Below are positions 11,607 through 20,398 of a stretch of DNA of 64,000 nt, in pieces. Within the stretch, counting starts at the first letter, position 1. Each line of letters starts with the position of its first letter. A program made the position numbers and the translations under genes. The notes under the pieces were generated by a model. The model was not told where the DNA came from. It saw nothing but the letters and a program-made list of their open reading frames with translations, and ran no database searches. Origin of the DNA: Acidobacteriota bacterium (GTDB lineage Bacteria > Acidobacteriota > Vicinamibacteria > Vicinamibacterales > JAHECP01); NCBI GenBank assembly GCA_024641665.1, contig JAHECP010000001.1, forward strand, positions 1-64,000, written 5' to 3'.

Positions 11607-14360
11607 ATGCGATCGTGCGTGCCTGTCCTGAGCGGCCTTCTCGTCCTGCTCGCGCCGCAGTCTGTGCCGGGCGGAGCCGCCGGCGCGGCGCGCTTCATCC
11701 CGATCTCCCAAGCCGCCTGGGCGGGTAGCTCCATCAACGTCGTGGCGAACGTCCGGCACGCGGTCGTGACGCACGGGCGCACGCAGTACGCGGCGTACTA
11801 CGACGCCGACAGCGTCATGGTCCTCGCAAAGCGCCAGCTCGGCGACGACCGGTGGGACACGCGGCGCACTGCGTACGCGGGGAACGTCGCCGACGCGCAC
11901 AACGCCATCAGCCTGATGGTCGACGGCACGGGCGTCCTGCACGTCGCGTGGAATCACCACGGGAGCCCGCTCAACTACGCTCGCGGTGTGTCGCCGGGCT
12001 CGCTCGAGCTCGGGCCCCGGCAGGCCATGACGGGCGCGCACGAGGCGCGCGTCACGTATCCGCAGTTCTTCCGGCTGCCCGGCGGGGACCTGCTGTTTCT
12101 GTATCGCGACGGCGAGTCGGGAAAGGGCAGCCTGGTGCTCGATCGTTACTCGATCGCGTCGCGCGTCTGGTCGACCGTGCAGGCGAACCTGATCGATGGG
12201 GAAGGCGTCCGGAGTCCCTACTGGGACATGACCGTTGACCGCGCCGGGACGCTGCACCTCGCCTGGGTCTGGCGAGACTCGCCGGACGTGGCGACCAATC
12301 ACGATCTCTGCTACGCGCGCTCGACGGACGAGGGACGGACGTGGACGCGGAGCGATGGCGCGACGGTCGCGCTGCCCATCACGGCCGCCACGGCCGAGTA
12401 CGCCGTGCGGATTCCCCCGCACAGCAACCTGATGAACTCGCCCGCGATCGCCGCCGATGACCGCGGTCGACCCTACATCACGACGTACTGGTCGCCCGCG
12501 CCGGGGGCCGCGCCGCGATTCCACGTCATCTATCACGATGGTGCCGCGTGGCAGACGGTCGCCGGCCCTGCCCGCCGGAATGTGTTCACGCTGTCCGGGC
12601 CCGGCACCAGGCGACCGCCGATCTCGCGCGCCGTGGTGTTGGTCGAGCCTGTTGGATCGACCAGGCAGGTCCACCTCATCTACCGAGACGATGTCCGCTT
12701 ACCGTCGCCGCGAGTCGTCGCCGCGACACTCGAGCTGCCGGGCTCCGGCGCGTGGACCGAACGCGACCTGACCACCGAATCCGTCGGCGCCTGGGAGCCG
12801 GCCATCGACCCGGCGGCCTGGGCGCGGTTCCGGCAGGTACACATGCTCGTCCAGCGGGTCACGCAGCGCGATGGTGACGATCGCGTGGGAGCGAACGTGC
12901 CGCCGACGCCGATTGCCACGCTGGTGTGGAGCCCGGGCGCGGAACGGCTGTCGGCCATGCCGCAGACGCCCGCGCCGCCCGCCGCGGCTGCAGCGCTCGA
13001 TCGCCCGATTGAGGCGGGTGAAGTGCTCGCGATCATGCAGCGGGTGGCCGACTGGCAGCTCGCCAATCCGCCGGATCCGTCGCGGCGGTCGCCGACCGGC
13101 TGGGAGGTGTCGCCGTTCTACATCGGCCTGCTCGCGCTCGATCGCCTTGCGCCCGATCGTCGCTACCGTGACGCGGTGCTCGCGCGCGGATCCGCCAACG
13201 GCTGGCAGCCCGGGCCGCGTCGGTACCACGCGGACGACTACTGCGTGACCCAGTCCTACCTCGAGCTCCACCGCCAGCTCGGCGACCCGGCGATGCTCGC
13301 GCCCACGAAGGCGCGACTCGACGACGTCCTCGCGCACCCACCGGCGACCTCGATGGATTGGGGCGAACCCGACGCCCAGGACCGCTGGACGTGGTGCGAC
13401 GCGCTCTTCATGGCGCCGGTGGCGTGGCTGCAGATGTGGAAGGCGACCGGCGACGCACGGTATCTCGACTACATGAACGAGGAGTGGTGGGCGACCACCG
13501 CGAGCCTGTTCTCTCCCGCGACGGGGCTGTACTTTCGCGACGAGTCGTTCCTGGATCTGCGGGAGCCGAACGGCAGGACGATTCATTGGAGCCGCGGCAA
13601 CGGATGGGTCTTCGCCGGGCTCAGCCGCGTGCTCGATCTGTTTCCGGCCGATCACCCGGACTATCCACGATACCGGCGCCTCTATCTCGACATGGCGGCA
13701 GCGGTGCTCGCCGCGCAGCAGCCCGACGGACTGTGGCGTTCGGGCCTGCTCGATCCGGTCGCGCACACGGCGCGCGAGACGAGCGGCAGCGCCTTCTTCA
13801 CGTTCGGCCTTGCGTGGGCCGTCAATCGCGGCCTGCTGGATCGCGCCCGCGTCGAGCCTGCCGTGCGCCACGCCTGGAACGCGTTGACGGACTGCGTGAC
13901 GGCTGAAGGCCGGCTCGAGCACGTGCAGCCGATCGGTGCCGCGCCGCACGGCTTCGATCCGCACAGCACCGAGCCGTTCGCCGCCGGCGCCTTCCTGCTC
14001 GCCGGCAGCGAAGTTCATCGTCTCGCTCACCGGCAGGTCATCATGCTGGGGCGATGCGGGCGTCATCGTCCCGTGGATGCTATACCGGCAGTACGGCGAC
14101 GTGCGCGTGCTCGAGCGGAGCTACGACGCGATGACCCGATGGATCGCGTGGATCGACGGCGGGAATCCCGATCATCTCTGGACGCAGCGGCTCAGCAGCA
14201 ACTACGGCGACTGGCTCAGCCCCGAGGGCGCCGGCGTGAAAGAGCTGTACGCGACCGCCTACTACGCCTACAGCACGCACCTGGTGGCGGAGACGGCGCG
14301 CGCGCTTGGCAGGACCGAAGACGCACGGCGGCATGCCGAGCTGCGGGATCGGATCCGTGA
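11607..14360 (+). CDS. BNR_4 repeat protein fused to GH105 unsaturated glycuronyl hydrolase; chimeric 3' end
   Basis: The open frame of 917 residues has a signal peptide, then a BNR_4-type beta-propeller-like region (about residues 35-400; WNHHGSPLNYARG, SPYWDMTVDRAG, NHDLCYARSTDEGRTW). A proline/alanine linker leads to a GH105 (alpha/alpha)6 domain (about 470-805; WTWCDALFMAPVAWLQM with the catalytic-type aspartate, HWSRGNGWVFAGLSRVL). GH105 enzymes cleave unsaturated galacturonyl groups from products of pectate or rhamnogalacturonan lyases. The propeller partner may be a lyase or binding module. Family similarity stops at about 14030 (AGAFLLAGSEVHRLA). The remaining ~110 residues are out-of-frame reading of a GH78 gene, so the natural stop has been lost in a deletion. 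The start lies 4 nt after the GH51 stop in the other frame. Confidence 0.8.
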   Translation: MRSCVPVLSGLLVLLAPQSVPGGAAGAARFIPISQAAWAGSSINVVANVRHAVVTHGRTQYAAYYDADSVMVLAKRQLGDDRWDTRRTAYAGNVADAHNAISLMVDGTGVLHVAWNHHGSPLNYARGVSPGSLELGPRQAMTGAHEARVTYPQFFRLPGGDLLFLYRDGESGKGSLVLDRYSIASRVWSTVQANLIDGEGVRSPYWDMTVDRAGTLHLAWVWRDSPDVATNHDLCYARSTDEGRTWTRSDGATVALPITAATAEYAVRIPPHSNLMNSPAIAADDRGRPYITTYWSPAPGAAPRFHVIYHDGAAWQTVAGPARRNVFTLSGPGTRRPPISRAVVLVEPVGSTRQVHLIYRDDVRLPSPRVVAATLELPGSGAWTERDLTTESVGAWEPAIDPAAWARFRQVHMLVQRVTQRDGDDRVGANVPPTPIATLVWSPGAERLSAMPQTPAPPAAAAALDRPIEAGEVLAIMQRVADWQLANPPDPSRRSPTGWEVSPFYIGLLALDRLAPDRRYRDAVLARGSANGWQPGPRRYHADDYCVTQSYLELHRQLGDPAMLAPTKARLDDVLAHPPATSMDWGEPDAQDRWTWCDALFMAPVAWLQMWKATGDARYLDYMNEEWWATTASLFSPATGLYFRDESFLDLREPNGRTIHWSRGNGWVFAGLSRVLDLFPADHPDYPRYRRLYLDMAAAVLAAQQPDGLWRSGLLDPVAHTARETSGSAFFTFGLAWAVNRGLLDRARVEPAVRHAWNALTDCVTAEGRLEHVQPIGAAPHGFDPHSTEPFAAGAFLLAGSEVHRLAHRQVIMLGRCGRHRPVDAIPAVRRRARARAELRRDDPMDRVDRRRESRSSLDAAAQQQLRRLAQPRGRRRERAVRDRLLRLQHAPGGGDGARAWQDRRRTAACRAAGSDP

Positions 14361-15075
14361 GGCCTTTACGCGAACGTACGTCGGTTCCGATGGCCGCCTG
14401 CAGGGAGATACCCAGACCGCGTACCTGCTGGCGCTGAAGTTCGATCTAGTGCCGGAGGAGATGCGGCCCAGGCTCGCGGCCCGGCTCTTCGAACGCCTGG
14501 CCGCGCGCGACGGACATCTCGGCACCGGTTTCCCCGGCGTGAACGTGCTGCTGCCGACGCTCACGGACCTGGGCCGCACCGACGCGGCCTACGAGCTGCT
14601 CACGCAGACCACCTATCCATCGTGGGGCTATTCGATCGTCAATGGCGGCACGACCATCTGGGAGCGCTGGGACAGCTACACGAAGGATAAGGGCTTCCAG
14701 AGCGTGGGGATGAACTCGTTCAACCACCACGCGTACGGATCGGTGATGGAGTGCCTCTACGCCGTGGTGCTCGGCATCGACGCCGCCGAGCCTGGCTTCT
14801 CGAGGATCGTCATCAAGCCGCGGCCCGGCGCGCCGCTCACGTGGGCGCGGGGCCGCTACGACTCGGTCCACGGCCGGATTGCCAGCGAGTGGCGGCTCGA
14901 CGCCGGCGGCCTCGTGCTGAAGGTCGCGATTCCGCCCAACACGGCAGCCGAGATACACGTGCCAGCGAAGGACCGAGCGTTCGTCACGGAAGGTGGCCGG
15001 CCCGCGCCGGAATCGGCGGGGCTCAGGTGGCTTCGCACCTCGCGCCTGGCACGCATCGGGCACCGGGCACCTTGA
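14041..15075 (+). pseudogene. C-terminal remnant of a GH78 alpha-L-rhamnosidase
   Basis: From CWGDAGVIVPWMLYRQYGD onward this is the last third of a GH78 alpha-L-rhamnosidase, the enzyme that takes rhamnose off rhamnogalacturonan or glycosides. The NGGTTIWERWDSY motif with the general-base glutamate and the C-terminal beta-sandwich are present (RIVIKPRPG). The N-terminal domains and the first part of the catalytic barrel are missing, including the region (usually DCPQRDERxGW) that carries the general acid. There is no proper start. The fragment joins directly to the GH105 gene near 14030-14045 in another frame. It should be inactive. It converges with kdgK, whose stop is 17 nt away. Confidence 0.85.
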
Positions 15076-15091
15076 ACCGTGAACCTGACTC

Positions 15092-16123
15092 TTATCGCTG
15101 CACCCGTCCCGACACGTCACCCTCTGCGAGCCGATCGACCTCGTCGGCCGTCACGCGATTGAGATCGCCGGGGATGGTCTGCTTGAGGGCGCTGGCGGCC
15201 ACCGCAAAACGCAGCGCCGCCTCGGGCGCGCGGCCGGTCACGAGGCCGTAGATGAGCCCGGCGGCGAACGCGTCGCCGCCGCCGATGCGATCGACGAGCC
15301 GCACGTCGTATCGCGGGCCGTGGTGGAACGCTCCGGCCGCAGCGTCCCACAGCGCCCCGCTCCAGCCGTTGTCGCTGGCCGAATAGCTCTCGCGCAGCGT
15401 CACGGCGACGATGGAGGGTCCGAGATCGCGCGACACCTGCTCGGCGACCTGCCGGTAGCCCGCCAGGTTCAGCCGGCCGCCCGTCACGTCGGTGTCGGGC
15501 ACGTGGAGTCCGAGCACCGCTTGCAGGTCCTCCTCGTTGGCGATCACGACGTCCACGTACGACATCAGAGGGCGCATCGTCTCCTGTGCCTGCTTCTCGG
15601 ACCACAGCTTCTTGCGATAGTTCAGATCGACGCTGACCCTCGCGCCGGCGTGCTTGGCAGCTTCGACGGCCTCACGCGTGCAAGCCGTCGCCTTTGCGCC
15701 CAGCGCGGGCGTGATGCCGGTGACGTGGAACCAGGCCGCGCCCGCGAAGACGTCGCTCCACCTGATCGTTCCCGGCTCCAGGTCGCTGATCGCCGAGTGC
15801 GCGCGGTCGTAGATGACCGTCGACGCGCGCTGGCTCGCGCCGGTCTCGGCGAAGTAGATGCCGACGCGGTCGCCGCCGCGCACGATGAAGTCGGTCCTGA
15901 CGCCCTCGGCGCGCAGGGCCTTCACCGCGGCCTCGCCGACCGTATGCGCCGGCAGGCGCGTGACGTAGTGGCTCTCGAGGCCGAAGTGCGCGAGGCTCGC
16001 GGCCACGTTCGCCTCGCCGCCGCCGAAGGTCGCCGAGAGGACGGGTGACTGCAGGAGGCGCTCGAAGCCCGGCGGGCTCAGGCGCAGCATGATCTCGCCG
16101 AAGGTCACCACCTTCGCGCTCAT
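15092..16123 (-). CDS. kdgK: 2-keto-3-deoxygluconate kinase (PfkB family)
   Basis: A 343-residue PfkB-family sugar kinase expected to phosphorylate 2-keto-3-deoxygluconate to KDPG in the cytoplasm. Family signatures are FGGGEANVAASLAHFG near the start and GGGDAFAAGLIYGL near the end; Asp284 there would be the catalytic base. TIPGDLNR near the C-terminus is common in KDG kinases. It is the last gene of a kduI-kduD-eda-kdgK operon on this strand, and its ATG overlaps the eda stop by 4 nt (ATGA). That context makes the KDG assignment strong, although PfkB specificity cannot be read from sequence alone. Confidence 0.9.
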   Translation of the reverse strand: MSAKVVTFGEIMLRLSPPGFERLLQSPVLSATFGGGEANVAASLAHFGLESHYVTRLPAHTVGEAAVKALRAEGVRTDFIVRGGDRVGIYFAETGASQRASTVIYDRAHSAISDLEPGTIRWSDVFAGAAWFHVTGITPALGAKATACTREAVEAAKHAGARVSVDLNYRKKLWSEKQAQETMRPLMSYVDVVIANEEDLQAVLGLHVPDTDVTGGRLNLAGYRQVAEQVSRDLGPSIVAVTLRESYSASDNGWSGALWDAAAGAFHHGPRYDVRLVDRIGGGDAFAAGLIYGLVTGRAPEAALRFAVAASALKQTIPGDLNRVTADEVDRLAEGDVSGRVQR

Positions 16124-16785
16124 CGTCCCGATCCCTCCCGCGCCGCCCGAACGCCGGCCACGATGCGGCGCGCGTTCGCCGTGATCATCCCGTAGTCGCC
16201 GGCAGCAATCGCCTTCGCGTCGAGGAGCGCGGTCCCGACCCCGACGGCCACGGCGCCCGCCCTGATCCAGTCACCCGCATTGTCGAGCGTGACGCCGCCG
16301 GTCGGCATCAGCTTCACGTGCGGCAGCGGCCCGCGCAGGTCCTTGAAGAAGGCCGGCCCCAGTACCGTGGCGGGAAACACCTTCACGATGTCGGCGCCGG
16401 CGTCCCAGGCCTCGAGAATCTCGGTCGGGGAGAAGCACCCGGGCATCACCGCGACGTCGCGCTCGTGGCAGGCGGCAAGGACCTCGGGCCGAAACACCGG
16501 ACCGACCACGAACTGCGCGCCCGCCGCGATCGCGCGACGGGCCGTGTCGCCGTCCACGACGGTGCCGGCGCCGAGCAGGAACTCGGGTGGGAGCGACGGC
16601 GCCAGGGCGGCAATCAGGTCGATCGCGCCGGGCACGGTCATGGTGACCTCGAGCGCCCGCACGCCGCCCTCGGCGACGGCGTCGACGATCGCGCGCAGCC
16701 TGTCGGGCTGCTTGAGCCGGATCACCGCGACGACGCCGCCCGCCTCGATGGCGCGGACCACATCCGGACGCGTTCGGGGGGTCAT
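16120..16785 (-). CDS. eda: KDPG aldolase
   Basis: A 221-residue class I aldolase that splits 2-keto-3-deoxy-6-phosphogluconate into pyruvate and glyceraldehyde-3-phosphate. The Schiff-base lysine is Lys135 in DIVKVFPA. The catalytic glutamate is Glu46 in ALEVTM, and the phosphate-binding glycines are in MPTGGV. The length is typical. It lies between kduD (12-nt gap) and kdgK (4-nt overlap) and completes the path from pectin-derived uronates to central metabolism. Confidence 0.95.
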   Translation of the reverse strand: MTPRTRPDVVRAIEAGGVVAVIRLKQPDRLRAIVDAVAEGGVRALEVTMTVPGAIDLIAALAPSLPPEFLLGAGTVVDGDTARRAIAAGAQFVVGPVFRPEVLAACHERDVAVMPGCFSPTEILEAWDAGADIVKVFPATVLGPAFFKDLRGPLPHVKLMPTGGVTLDNAGDWIRAGAVAVGVGTALLDAKAIAAGDYGMITANARRIVAGVRAAREGSGR

Positions 16786-16797
16786 GAGAGACTCCGG

Positions 16798-17556
16798 CTA
16801 GCGGGCCAGCCAGCCGCCGTCGACGACCAGCACGTGCCCGTTGACGTAGTCAGACGCGGGCGAGGCGAGGAAGACCACGGCGCCCGCGAGGTCCTCCGGC
16901 TGCCCCCACCGGCCGGCCGGGATGCGCTCGGTGATCTGCCGCGTGCGCTCCGGGTCCTGGCGCAGGGGCCGCGTGTTCTCGGTCACCATGTAGCCGGGCG
17001 CAATGGCGTTGACGTTGACGCCGCGCGAGGCCCACTCGTTGGCGAGCGCCTTGGTGAGCTGCGCGACGCCGCCCTTGGCCGCGGCGTAGCCCGGCACCGT
17101 GATGCCGCCCTGGAAGGCGAGCAGCGACGCGACATTGACGATCTTGCCGCGCCCGCGGGCGAGCATGTGCCGCCCGGCCTCGCGGCACATCCGGAAGACG
17201 CTCGACAGGTTCATGGCGATGACGTCTTCCCAGTCCGCGTCGCCGTGCTCGGCGGCCGGGGCGCGGCGGATGATGCCGGCGTTGTTCACGAGAATGTCGA
17301 GATGGCCGTGACGCGCGATGACGTCGGCCACCAGTTTCGCGGGTGCGTCCTTCGGCGACAGGTCGCCGGTCGTAGCCGAGACCTCTCTTCCGAGCGCGCG
17401 AATCGCCGCCGCCGTGTCCTCGCACGACTCGTACGCGTGCAGCGCCAGGTCGGCCCCGGCCCTCGCCAGCGCGATCGCCATGGCCGCGCCGAGCCCGCGC
17501 GACGCGCCGGTCACGAGCGCGACCTGACCGTCGAAACGGAAGGGATCTGAGATCAT
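16798..17556 (-). CDS. kduD: 2-keto-3-deoxygluconate oxidoreductase KduD (SDR)
   Basis: A 252-residue classical short-chain dehydrogenase. The Rossmann motif is TGASRGLG (16-23), the structural motif is NNAG, and the catalytic set is Ser144, Tyr157 and Lys161 (YAAAK). In this operon it should reduce 2,5-diketo-3-deoxygluconate, the KduI product, to 2-keto-3-deoxygluconate. Its ATG overlaps the kduI stop in ATGA, so the two are translationally coupled. Confidence 0.92.
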   Translation of the reverse strand: MISDPFRFDGQVALVTGASRGLGAAMAIALARAGADLALHAYESCEDTAAAIRALGREVSATTGDLSPKDAPAKLVADVIARHGHLDILVNNAGIIRRAPAAEHGDADWEDVIAMNLSSVFRMCREAGRHMLARGRGKIVNVASLLAFQGGITVPGYAAAKGGVAQLTKALANEWASRGVNVNAIAPGYMVTENTRPLRQDPERTRQITERIPAGRWGQPEDLAGAVVFLASPASDYVNGHVLVVDGGWLAR

Positions 17557-18398
17557 CTCCGACCCTCCCTCTTGTCAACGCGGCCGGGATCGAGCCCCGA
17601 TCCGCCCGCGGCGAACCCCGGCTGCACGTTGACGACGCCGAACTGGCGGTCGTCGCCCTCGCGGCTGGCGGCCATCATCCACACGAAGTTCACCGTGTGA
17701 TCGGGCGCGGCGACGTTCGGGTGGTAGCCCTGCGGCATCAGGACGACATCGCCCTCGTGGACGATCGTCGCCAGCTCCGGCTCGCCCGGGTTCGTGTAGA
17801 CGAGCTGCACGGCGAAGGCGGGTGCCGGCATGTCGATGAAGAGGTACGCCTCCTCGAGCATGTCGGCGTGCTCGTGCGGCGGCCACGACGTCCAGTGCCC
17901 GGGCTCGCTGAACGTCACGCCGGCGACGATGCGCCCGGCCTGGATGTTCTTGCCGAGCAGGATGTTGAGATGGCGCCTCGACGTGGGACCGCCGGCCGTG
18001 AAGTGCAGGCCCGGGTCCTTCTGCACGTCGGCGAACGCCACGAACTGCAGGGGGTAGGTTCGATCGACCGGCGCGGAGATCTCGGCGAGATCGACACCGG
18101 CAGGACCGGGCGCGACCTCGAAGCGGCTCGCCCGGGGCACGTACAGGGCATCGTAGCGGCCGAGCGCGACGCTCGTCGCGCCGACGCGGACCGTGCCGCC
18201 GCCCTTCAGGCAGATGAGGCCGGTCTCGTGGGTGCCCGGGTCGACCGCGAGCGGCGCGGCGCCGGGATTCAGGATGATGCGGCCGTAGTGCAGGTGGCGC
18301 GCCGCGGACGACCCGGGCGCCACGGCGCGGGTCCGCCCTTGCACGGCCGCCGTGTTCCGAACGACGCAGGTGCCACGCGCGATGGGGGGGAGAGGCAT
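17553..18398 (-). CDS. kduI: 5-keto-4-deoxyuronate isomerase KduI
   Basis: A 281-residue cupin-fold isomerase converting 5-keto-4-deoxyuronate, released from unsaturated galacturonate, into 2,5-diketo-3-deoxygluconate. The zinc site is formed by His175, His177 and Glu182 (PPHEHADMLEE) and a later histidine in QGYHPN. I chose the ATG at 18398, preceded by GTGGAGCG, over an upstream ATG at 18485: the family starts here and the longer version would run through a palindromic operator. It leads the four-gene operon and is divergent from the GH28 gene. Confidence 0.93.
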   Translation of the reverse strand: MPLPPIARGTCVVRNTAAVQGRTRAVAPGSSAARHLHYGRIILNPGAAPLAVDPGTHETGLICLKGGGTVRVGATSVALGRYDALYVPRASRFEVAPGPAGVDLAEISAPVDRTYPLQFVAFADVQKDPGLHFTAGGPTSRRHLNILLGKNIQAGRIVAGVTFSEPGHWTSWPPHEHADMLEEAYLFIDMPAPAFAVQLVYTNPGEPELATIVHEGDVVLMPQGYHPNVAAPDHTVNFVWMMAASREGDDRQFGVVNVQPGFAAGGSGLDPGRVDKREGRR

Positions 18399-18420
18399 GG
18401 CGCGCTCCACGGGACTGATG

Positions 18421-18441
18421 GCATGTGGTAATTCCACATGC
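18421..18441. promoter_or_regulatory. Palindromic operator upstream of kduI
   Basis: Two perfect 8-bp arms, GCATGTGG and CCACATGC, flank the centre TAATT, 23 nt upstream of the kduI start. The core TGGT-AAT-TCCA fits the TGGT-N3-ACCA pattern of FadR-type GntR regulators with one mismatch, so the GntR protein encoded at 23020 is the likely binder. The string TTACCAC at 18452-18458 may be a second half-site. Confidence 0.6.
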
Positions 18442-18551
18442 GGAGAAGAGGTTACCACCGGCCCTGGCGCCGTGCAACAGGGCACCGGACGTCGAGGCAG
18501 GCGTCTGTGGACGGAAGTCTCAACTGGTTAGTAGTTAAGCTGATTCTTGCC

Positions 18552-18580
18552 TTGACTCCGCCGGGCCGCGGTGGTATCCA
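18552..18580 (+). promoter_or_regulatory. Promoter of the GH28 gene
   Basis: TTGACT (18552-18557) and TATCCA (18575-18580) are 17 nt apart, with about 50 nt of leader to the ATG at 18637. Just upstream an AACT-N7-AGTT inverted repeat containing TGGTTAG lies around 18520-18535. It is a weak relative of the nearby TGGT-N3-ACCA operators. Confidence 0.6.
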
Positions 18581-18636
18581 AGTGGCGCGCGTGTGGTCTG
18601 TCCACTTCCGGGCGCAAGGAGCGCCGTGGAGGCGCC

Positions 18637-20094
18637 ATGTCCCCCCATGAGCTGTCCCGCCGCGACTTCCTCAGATGGACCGGCGTTGCCGGATTCGGCC
18701 TCGTCGCCTCGCCTCCCGCGCTCGGGTGGCGCGCGCTCGTCTTCCCGCCGCCGCAGGCGCGCCCGGGCGTCGACGATCCCTGGACGCAGGTCGACGACAT
18801 CCTCGGGCGGATCGTGCCGCCGGTGTTTCCGGACCGCGACGTCGACCTGACGCGCTACGGCGCCGTGGGGGACGGCGAGCGGGACTGCAGCGCGGCGTTC
18901 CAGGCCGCGATCGCGGCGTGCGCGGCGGCCGGCGGCGGGCGCGTCGTGGTGCCGGCCGGACGGTTCCTGAGCGGCGCCATCCACCTGAAGAGCCGCGTCA
19001 ACCTGCACCTCGCGCCGGGCGCGACGATCGCCTTCTCGCGCGATCCGCGCCAGTACCTGCCGGTGGTGTTCACGCGCTGGGAGGGCGTCGAGGTGATGAA
19101 CTACTCGCCGTTCGTCTACGCGTTCGAGCAGCGTGACGTTGCCATCACTGGGTCCGGGACGCTCGACGGCCAGGCGGACGCCGATCACTGGTGGCCGTGG
19201 AGGAGCACCGCCGGGCCGGCCGGCGCGCCGGCCCGCACGCCGGATCGCGCGGCCCTCTTCGACATGGCGGCGCGCGGCGCGCCCGTGCCCGATCGCGTCT
19301 TCGGTGACGGGCACTACCTGCGCCCGAACTTCATCCAGCCGTACCGCTGCCAGAACGTGCTCGTCGAGGGCGTGACCATCGTGAACTCCCCGATGTGGGA
19401 GGTCCACCCCGTGCTCTGCACGAACGTCACGGTCCGCAACGTCACCATCGACACCCACGGACCGAACAACGACGGCTGCGACCCCGAGTCGTGCCGCGAC
19501 GTCCTGATCGAGGGCTGCACCTTCGACACGGGCGACGACTGCATCGCCCTGAAGTCGGGCCGCAACGCCGACGGGCGGCGCGTGAACGTGCCGGTGGAGA
19601 ACGTGATCGTGCGCGACTGCCGGATGAAGGACGGGCACGGCGGCGTCGTGATCGGCAGCGAGGTGTCGGGCGGCGCGCGGAACGTCTTCGCCGAACGGTG
19701 CCGGATGGACAGCCCGCGGCTCGACCGCGCGCTCCGGATCAAGACCAACTCGGTGCGCGGCGGCTTCGTCGAGCACGTCTACATGCGGGACGTGACGGTC
19801 GGCCAGGTCGCCGAGGCGGTCGTGACGGTCAACCTGTTCTACGAGGAGGGGGACACGGGCCGGTTCCCGCCCACGGTGCGCGACATCGAGGTGCGCCGCG
19901 TGACGAGCCGGAAGAGCGACCACGCGCTGCTGCTGCGCGGGTACTCGCACACGCCGGTCCGGGACGTCAGGATCATCGACTGCACGTTCGACGACGTGGC
20001 GAAGCCGGACGTGCTCGAAGGGGTCGCGGACGTGACGCTGCGCAACGTGAGAATCAACGGGCAGCTGAGAAACGAGACCATCACCAGGAAGTAG
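18637..20094 (+). CDS. Secreted polygalacturonase-type glycoside hydrolase, GH28
   Basis: A 485-residue GH28 beta-helix enzyme hydrolysing polygalacturonan or rhamnogalacturonan. A Tat-like signal (SRRDFLRWTGVAGFG) opens the protein and supports the ATG at 18637. A Pectate_lyase_3-type start (DLTRYGAVGDG) follows. Catalytic motifs are all present: NNDGCD near residue 277, TGDDCIALKSG near 297, GHGGVVIGSE near 333 and RIKTN near 367. The NNDGCD/GDDC pair gives the three aspartates of the family. Because the surrounding genes handle both galacturonate and rhamnose, exo-polygalacturonase and unsaturated rhamnogalacturonan hydrolase are both possible. Confidence 0.93.
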   Translation: MSPHELSRRDFLRWTGVAGFGLVASPPALGWRALVFPPPQARPGVDDPWTQVDDILGRIVPPVFPDRDVDLTRYGAVGDGERDCSAAFQAAIAACAAAGGGRVVVPAGRFLSGAIHLKSRVNLHLAPGATIAFSRDPRQYLPVVFTRWEGVEVMNYSPFVYAFEQRDVAITGSGTLDGQADADHWWPWRSTAGPAGAPARTPDRAALFDMAARGAPVPDRVFGDGHYLRPNFIQPYRCQNVLVEGVTIVNSPMWEVHPVLCTNVTVRNVTIDTHGPNNDGCDPESCRDVLIEGCTFDTGDDCIALKSGRNADGRRVNVPVENVIVRDCRMKDGHGGVVIGSEVSGGARNVFAERCRMDSPRLDRALRIKTNSVRGGFVEHVYMRDVTVGQVAEAVVTVNLFYEEGDTGRFPPTVRDIEVRRVTSRKSDHALLLRGYSHTPVRDVRIIDCTFDDVAKPDVLEGVADVTLRNVRINGQLRNETITRK

Positions 20095-20235
20095 GTGCGC
20101 CGCCGCCCGCCGCCCGGCGTTCAGCCTTCCACCTCGGGTAGTCCTAGCAGGTCGTGCCGGGCTCGAGCGGGCCCGCGATCGCGAGGCAGGCCGCCGCGAG
20201 ACCGAACCGTCCACGCACAAGCCGAAAGTATAGCC

Positions 20236-20246
20236 TGGTTTTACCA
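20236..20246. promoter_or_regulatory. TGGT-N3-ACCA operator, distal site
   Basis: TGGT-TTT-ACCA, a perfect palindrome in the 304-bp gap before the secreted GH105 gene. It fits the operator type of FadR-family GntR regulators such as ExuR/UxuR. The 107-nt spacing to the second site would allow looping. Confidence 0.55.
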
Positions 20247-20322
20247 CTTGTGGGACCAGGAGGCAGCTGAAGCATTCCACACAGGACAAATTGGCCACAA
20301 ACACCAATCAGCCAATCATCGC

Positions 20323-20353
20323 TTGACCTCGCAAGGCAAAGGTGGTTATACCA
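20323..20353 (+). promoter_or_regulatory. Promoter and overlapping operator of the GH105 operon
   Basis: TTGACC (20323-20328) and TTATAC (20346-20351) are 17 nt apart. The operator TGGT-TAT-ACCA (20343-20353) covers the -10 box, so a bound repressor would block transcription. The match to the E. coli ExuR/UxuR core TTGGTATACCAA is close. The rest of the gap (20095-20230) shows only weak GC-rich hairpins. Confidence 0.65.
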
Positions 20354-20398
20354 ATAAGCCGGCGCAGGTGCGAGGTGCGAGCCCGGTTCCGGGAGGGG

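Noticed and set aside
14360-14360. The ORF end at 14360 as a natural C-terminus of the GH105 protein
   Set aside because: The last ~110 residues are GH78 sequence read out of frame; the real GH105 end is near 14030.
18535-20307. A 590-residue minus-strand frame opposite GH28
   Set aside because: Antisense shadow of a complete GH28 enzyme with all catalytic motifs; histidine/arginine-rich composition without motifs.
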